Position numbers and translations under genes: made by a program. Source: Larix kaempferi (taxonomy: Eukaryota; Streptophyta; Pinopsida; Pinales; Pinaceae). From it: a stretch of 64,000 bases of DNA. The notes beneath the pieces are model-generated. The model did not search any database, was not told where the DNA came from, and worked only from the letters and a program-made list of their open reading frames with translations. The stretch covers positions 12,947,501-13,011,500 of the forward strand of contig BSBM01000372.1 of assembly GCA_027924585.1 (NCBI GenBank). Reading direction: 5' to 3'. Of the stretch, positions 58,157 through 64,000 are shown in pieces (within the stretch, counting starts at the first letter, position 1; each line of letters starts with the position of its first letter).

Positions 58157-61100
58157 TAGGCAAACGAAGTTTGTTTTCCTATCATCGTTTTCATAAACAA
58201 GATCAATCACGAGTATAAATGTTAAGAAAATCTTTTGATAGGCCAATCTAAATAAATTCAGGTACAGGCATATTGTCACAATGAGAACACTCATGGTTTA
58301 TCAGGTCATGCTTGGCATCTCATAATAAGAGGTTGATTTTACATTAGCCCGCTAATCATTTGCCCAAGCCTTGGAATCATAATTAAAACAGTGTGCTACA
58401 TGACCGAAGGCTGGCTCTGCCACTTAACATAGTGGTAACTCCAACAAATATGAGAACAAGATAACATTGTTCATAAAAAAGATGATTAAATAAAAGTTTA
58501 ATTGCACCCAAAAGATTTACCAACATCTCTCTAATCTCTCTCACACATTACCGCAGTGCACAATGTACTGACAGAAACAGACTCTAGTTTCCAACAGAAA
58601 AACACCAAAAAAGGCAGCACAATGCTGGGTAAATTTCCTCTGAGAACCTTGTTTTTAAATATTAAACAAGAACAGTGAGAACAAGATAGGATTGTTCATC
58701 TGGAAGGCCCAACTTTTCTAGAAGACAAAAACTGTCGCGGTGCAAATTATCTTCCCAAGTTAGTAGGAAACATATATTGGTAAACACAAGGAAATGAATA
58801 TATACCAGTCAAGCACCCTTTCATCTGAAACCAGTAAATAAATCACATACATGATCAAATACTAACTTTAAAGATTGAACATACAAGTAATACGAGTAAA
58901 TAAATGACAGTGCACTGACAGAAACAGACTCTAGTTTCTAACAAAAAAACCCAAAATGACAGCAGAACCTTGTTTGTAAATATTAAACAGGAACAAGGTA
59001 ATTATAACAAGAAATATGAGTTTGGTTTGAGAGGAGAACCTTGATTTTGAATAGAAAACAAGAACCTTTGGCTCCTCAAGAGGGTTGTTGCTCCATAAAA
59101 GAGGAACAAATTGATGACAATTCGAATGTTGAGAAAGAAACAGAGATGATGTCACAATAACAGTAGCAAACAACAAAACAATCACAGAGGACTTGCCCAT
59201 CGAATTTTATAAAGGATTAAGAGTAAAGGCGATGCATTGGTGTCTGACAACTCACCAATACAAACCATTGACAACTTACACATTCAAGGAAGCATTTTTA
59301 TTCCGATATCAGTAAAACAAGAGAATGTGGGAATAATGTGAGCAACAAGAAGTAGCTCATTCAACAGTCAAAGCTCCATGATGTTCTTCACTGGTTGCTT
59401 CAGCAAGATAGAGAATTCACCATTGATAACATTAACTCCAATGCAAAGAGACATCCACCATTATCTCAACCATAGATTGGTCTTTTTGGTCATTCATTCG
59501 ATGCCCATGAAGCTCTTAATCATAGTAGTTAATGACCCAAGAATTCATAATGTGACACACACAAAATCTTGGCTTTGATCCTTAGTAGCATCCAAAATGT
59601 TTTGAAAAAGAGTCAATAGGTTGTTTGTTCAATGGTGAGGATGATGGATTGTTAGTTAGGGGAGGTCCCTTATTCCTGGCAGTATTGTTGGTGCTAAGTG
59701 TAAATCTTGGGTGATTTTGGTTGAACATTTAACCTTTGTTGTGGCTTTGCAGCCTTAGGTAAGTTTGACCCTTTTAAGTGGTTGACCATTTGTGATCAAT
59801 CGAGTCTATACAAATTTGAAAAACTAAAGCAAGAGCAAGAGAGTGTCATTTAATGTTCTGGAAATTATGGATTTGCAATAGGTTTATCTACAAGCTCCTT
59901 TGGAATGTCAATGAATATCCATTTCGATCTGTGAGTGCCCATTTTGTTTGCCAAGGTGAGCACAGTAGGCTAGGTTGAAGGTTGGTTTGATGTTAGTTAG
60001 CATTCTAAGTCATATAACATAAGTTGTAACATTTTTTAGTAGATGAGCATTGTTCTGAAACAAAATTATCACTACAAAACAAAATGACAAATTCTTTCTG
60101 GTGAAGAAATTTAAGAAAATTTTGAAAAATATTGAGAATTGTTTGCCAATACTTGTAAGACTTGGTGGGAGTTCTCATCCATTCTTCCACAGATAAATGA
60201 TCATTATATTTAAGAAATAACTATCTTGCACTATAAGCCTATACTTGTCAATATTATCCACATCCCCTTAGCTACAAAATGATGTATGTTATTTATTCCT
60301 CCATCCTCCCATTTTTAAAACATATTTTTAAAACAATACATGTCTTCAAATTGTCTAAATCACACAAAAAAAATTATAATAATTTTTGTTTTGTGTCCCT
60401 CTTGGTTGTTTTATTTTCTTTACTTGGAATCCAGAGAGAAAAATAGAAGAAGCATATTTTCTTGTCTAGGATGTCCATTTTCTTTGAAAGGAAACTCACA
60501 TGGCAGAATGGTAAATAAGATGTGGTCCTTTTTGGTTGAAAAAACCTATTAAGGTCCTTCCATGGATTTGATTGAATGATTCACTTAGCCAAAGAGATGC
60601 AAAATTCGTGAAAATGCATCTTTTTGGATGAAATTTGCCACTATGATGTGAGTTGAGGTGCACTTTTTTTCTAATTCTATTTATTGCAAAGAAGAGGAAA
60701 CTTTGACAGTTCCTAACATTGGCCTTGCATGTGAATTACCTTGTGAGTCCCCAGGCATTCCATAGGCTATCTTGTAGTAGCGAATGCATACTTTGAGGCT
60801 CGTGAAAGGGTTGCAACACTGATCTTGGTAGCTCCTACAATAGTAGCTCCTTTTTTCATTGGAAAGAACTTGAATTCAAATGAAAGTGCAAGGCAAAGGA
60901 ATAAATTGAAAGATGAAGAAAATCCTTTTAGGAAAATCAGATTTATGTTTCCCAAGCTCTAGATGGGTGTTTTTAGACTAATTACAAACATGTTACAAGA
61001 AATGAAAGCAATGGAAAATCAATTTTACAGGAAAATTTGGTATGCAATCCTCTGTTCCAGCTTCACAGTAATGTTGGTGAGTCTACATATTAAATCAATG

Positions 61101-62113
61101 CTATAGTATTTCTTAGGCAAATAAAATACGCAGGAGAATACTGGTCACTACTTATTATGTTGCGGATAAATTCCCATTTTTCTTGCAGGTTAGTGTGATT
61201 ATGGATAAATATAGCAAAAAAGCAGTTAGATATGGATGGTATGATAGTCAGAAGATAACTTACCATGTCATACAAGGATACACATAGGTGATTTCTTGCT
61301 CTCTGATGTAAATGTAGGTCCAGATCTTAGATTTAGCTGCATGTATCTATTCGATGTGAATGTAAGCATTTGAAAGGATACTCTATGGAGAGATGAAGTT
61401 TAGAAATAAGGGTAGGTTTGCTTCTTCTATTTCATTCTTGGTTTCTAATGTAAAGTTTGGCTCATTCTAATGGAGTAAAATATTGGGAGAATGAATGATT
61501 CAGAACTTTGGCAGTTAGTATTAAATCGATATTATCTTTGGAGCGATATTTCCTGAAAGTTCTTAAAAAAATTTAAACATAATCACTTATGTTGTTTTAC
61601 AACCACTGAAATGCAAGGGTTGGGAGAGATCTCTCCTTGAGTTCACACTATCCATGATTGTTGACTCTGCATCTGAAGGAAAATATCCACTTAAAAAATG
61701 GCTTAAAGATATCTCATGCCATGATAATGCATTCTCAATTTCTTTCTTCTGATTTGTTGCTTGGACAGAATAGATCCAATATGTTTTTGCATATGAGCCA
61801 AGATACCAATATGTTTTTTCCTTAATTTATCCACCTATCTTGTGATTAGCATATAGAGAAATTTTATAGAACATATTACTTGAAATTCCAAAAGCTTTAT
61901 GAGTAAGATGTCATTTGAAAAAGATTAATCCCATCTCGCTTAGAAAGTGCACAACCTTGAATTTTTTTAATCACATTGTTTATAAGACTTTATTATAAAC
62001 AAACTTGTCATGGTCAAATTACAACATTTGGTGGCTACCAAAGTGAAGAGCAGACCACAAAAACTCTTGATTCCCTAAGATTCACGCTCATAAGGAAATA
62101 TGATACTTACAAA
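58157..62113. other. No recognisable gene
   Basis: The best frame is 58,931-59,200 (minus, 89 codons). Its first 22 residues look like a signal peptide (MGKSSVIVLLFATVIVTSSL), followed by CHQFVPLLWSNN. It could be a first exon, but no partner exon or clear donor was found. A segment around 58,552-58,660 is partly repeated at 58,912-58,990. Nothing else is supported. Confidence 0.4.
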
Positions 62114-62506
62114 TTACATATCATGGAAAAACTTGTATGTGTTTGTATCGATTAGAATGAATCTAACTACTCTGATAGAGCCCAATAGTGCCACTACTGA
62201 ATACCAAACAATAATGACAATATTCGGAAAGAATAAGAGGAAGAAGAGCAACTTATTCTTAGGCCTTCTTCCAACCTTCAAGAAAGCCATGGAAGGCAAT
62301 ACAAAATCAAGAGGAGTAAATCCAATTGTCCCACAAAGTGCAACAAAATCTCCAAAAAATAGAATAGCAACAGTAATCAAAGTAATTAATATCAGGTATA
62401 TTAATATCAAAATGAAGCGTGCGATGTAGTGGTTTAGAGCAAATGTTCCTTCATGTTTTGGTATCAAATTTTCTTCAAAATAGTTATATGTTGGCATGTA
62501 ATATAT
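62114..62506 (-). pseudogene. Last exon of a GABA/amino-acid transporter-like gene
   Basis: Intact relatives (GAT1-type members of the amino acid/auxin permease family) are plasma-membrane H+-coupled carriers. The translation runs IYYMPTYNYFEENLIP, a membrane segment ILILIYLILITLITVAILFF, GDFVALCGTIGFTPLDFVLP, a second segment in LLFFLLFFPNIVIIVWYSVV, and ends DTNTYKFFHDM with a stop at 62,114. The GD...GxxGFxPLDFVLP block is characteristic. The intron bases just before IYY are AA, not the AG expected of an acceptor, so correct splicing seems lost. Confidence 0.8.
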
Positions 62507-62622
62507 TTGCGAGGTAGTTTCACCCAAATACATATTAGGCTATTAATTAAATAATAACTACATTGGAATTCATTCTCGCCCACTACATGATTACATCTAA
62601 ACACATATAGCTAAGTATTTAC

Positions 62623-62845
62623 CTGAAAACAACTTGAAATTTGAATCACAACAAACACGTTTTCCATAGCAATGGCCCATCATGGAGTTGTCAAGGAACT
62701 TCGAATAATAAATATATGATTCAACATCCGAACCAAATGCCCAATAGCCAACAAACACAATTATCCAGTAGCTTAAAATGACAACAGTGTATGATGTTGA
62801 AACACCTTTGTACACATTTTCCTTAGGAGGATCTCTACGAGTTAA
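62623..62845 (-). pseudogene. Preceding exon of the GABA-transporter-like gene (frameshift)
   Basis: The acceptor is CTTCTGCAG|TTAAC at 62,845 and the donor TTTTCAG|GTAAAT after 62,623. The frame reads RRDPPKENVYKGVSTSYTVV and SYWIIVFVGYWAFGSDVES; GYWAFG is a hallmark of the family. After FLDNSMM the family sequence continues in another frame as ENVFVVIQISSCFQ, so there is a one-base frameshift near 62,680. Earlier exons are not found up to 64,000. With the lost acceptor downstream this is a truncated pseudogene. The next exon lies beyond a 116-bp intron. Confidence 0.8.

Positions 62846-64000
<1,155 letters not shown>

Noticed and set aside
58931-59200. Secreted protein gene
   Set aside because: The N-terminus looks like a signal peptide, but the rest has no known domain, part of the region is locally duplicated, and no splice partner is visible; kept only as a remark in the region entry.

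Overview
The window is nuclear DNA from a seed plant. It is AT-rich, poor in genes and packed with transposable elements. The visible gene pieces are plant families: a TIR resistance-gene domain, a glyoxalase-I/VOC first exon, a GABA/amino-acid transporter, and a 12-oxophytodienoate reductase exon. Transposon remnants include Ty1/copia, probable Ty3/gypsy LTRs, L1-type LINEs with RNase H, and a Helitron. The TIR and transposon sequences resemble those of gymnosperms, but that placement is an inference. No complete functional gene is visible.

Layout: 1-13,630 is old LTR-retrotransposon debris. It holds tandem duplications (510 bp, 220 bp, 60 bp, about 330 bp x3) and one recognisable but dead copia element (10,635-13,630) with two LTRs, a primer-binding site and a broken gag. 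Positions 13,774-30,655 form the dominant structure: a tandem LTR array of one non-autonomous copia-type element on the minus strand, arranged LTR-internal-LTR-internal-LTR-internal-LTR with a 4,760-bp period. A single 5-bp target duplication (GGGCC) lies outside both ends. The two middle LTRs are mosaics of the outer two, the pattern expected from unequal crossing-over between LTRs. Every LTR carries about 20 consecutive short perfect hairpins in about 550 bp.

Positions 30,661-33,590 hold little that is recognisable. Positions 33,598-37,980 hold three copies of a glyoxalase-I-like first exon in 646-bp repeat units, interrupted by a 2.3-kb insertion. A truncated TIR pseudogene lies at 39,938-40,324. 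Positions 46,991-56,425 are a LINE district. It contains two short LINE copies of about 1.65 kb in opposite orientation, each with target-site duplications and a short A-tail. Both start at the same base and both encode RNase H followed by a coiled coil. Between them lie a broken LINE with ORF1 and endonuclease remnants (itself split by a 1.8-kb insertion) and a separate LINE RNase H tail. A 769-bp non-autonomous Helitron with a CpG-rich, repeated GTTTCGC core lies at 57,388-58,156. The right end carries the last two exons of a decayed GABA-transporter-like gene (minus strand, 62,114-62,845) and an apparently intact OPR exon (plus strand, 63,621-63,751) that probably belongs to a gene continuing beyond the window.

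The genes do not form a pathway. The story is genome dynamics: insertion, LTR-LTR recombination, tandem amplification and decay. All identities come from reading the translations and repeats by eye; no alignment or database search was run.
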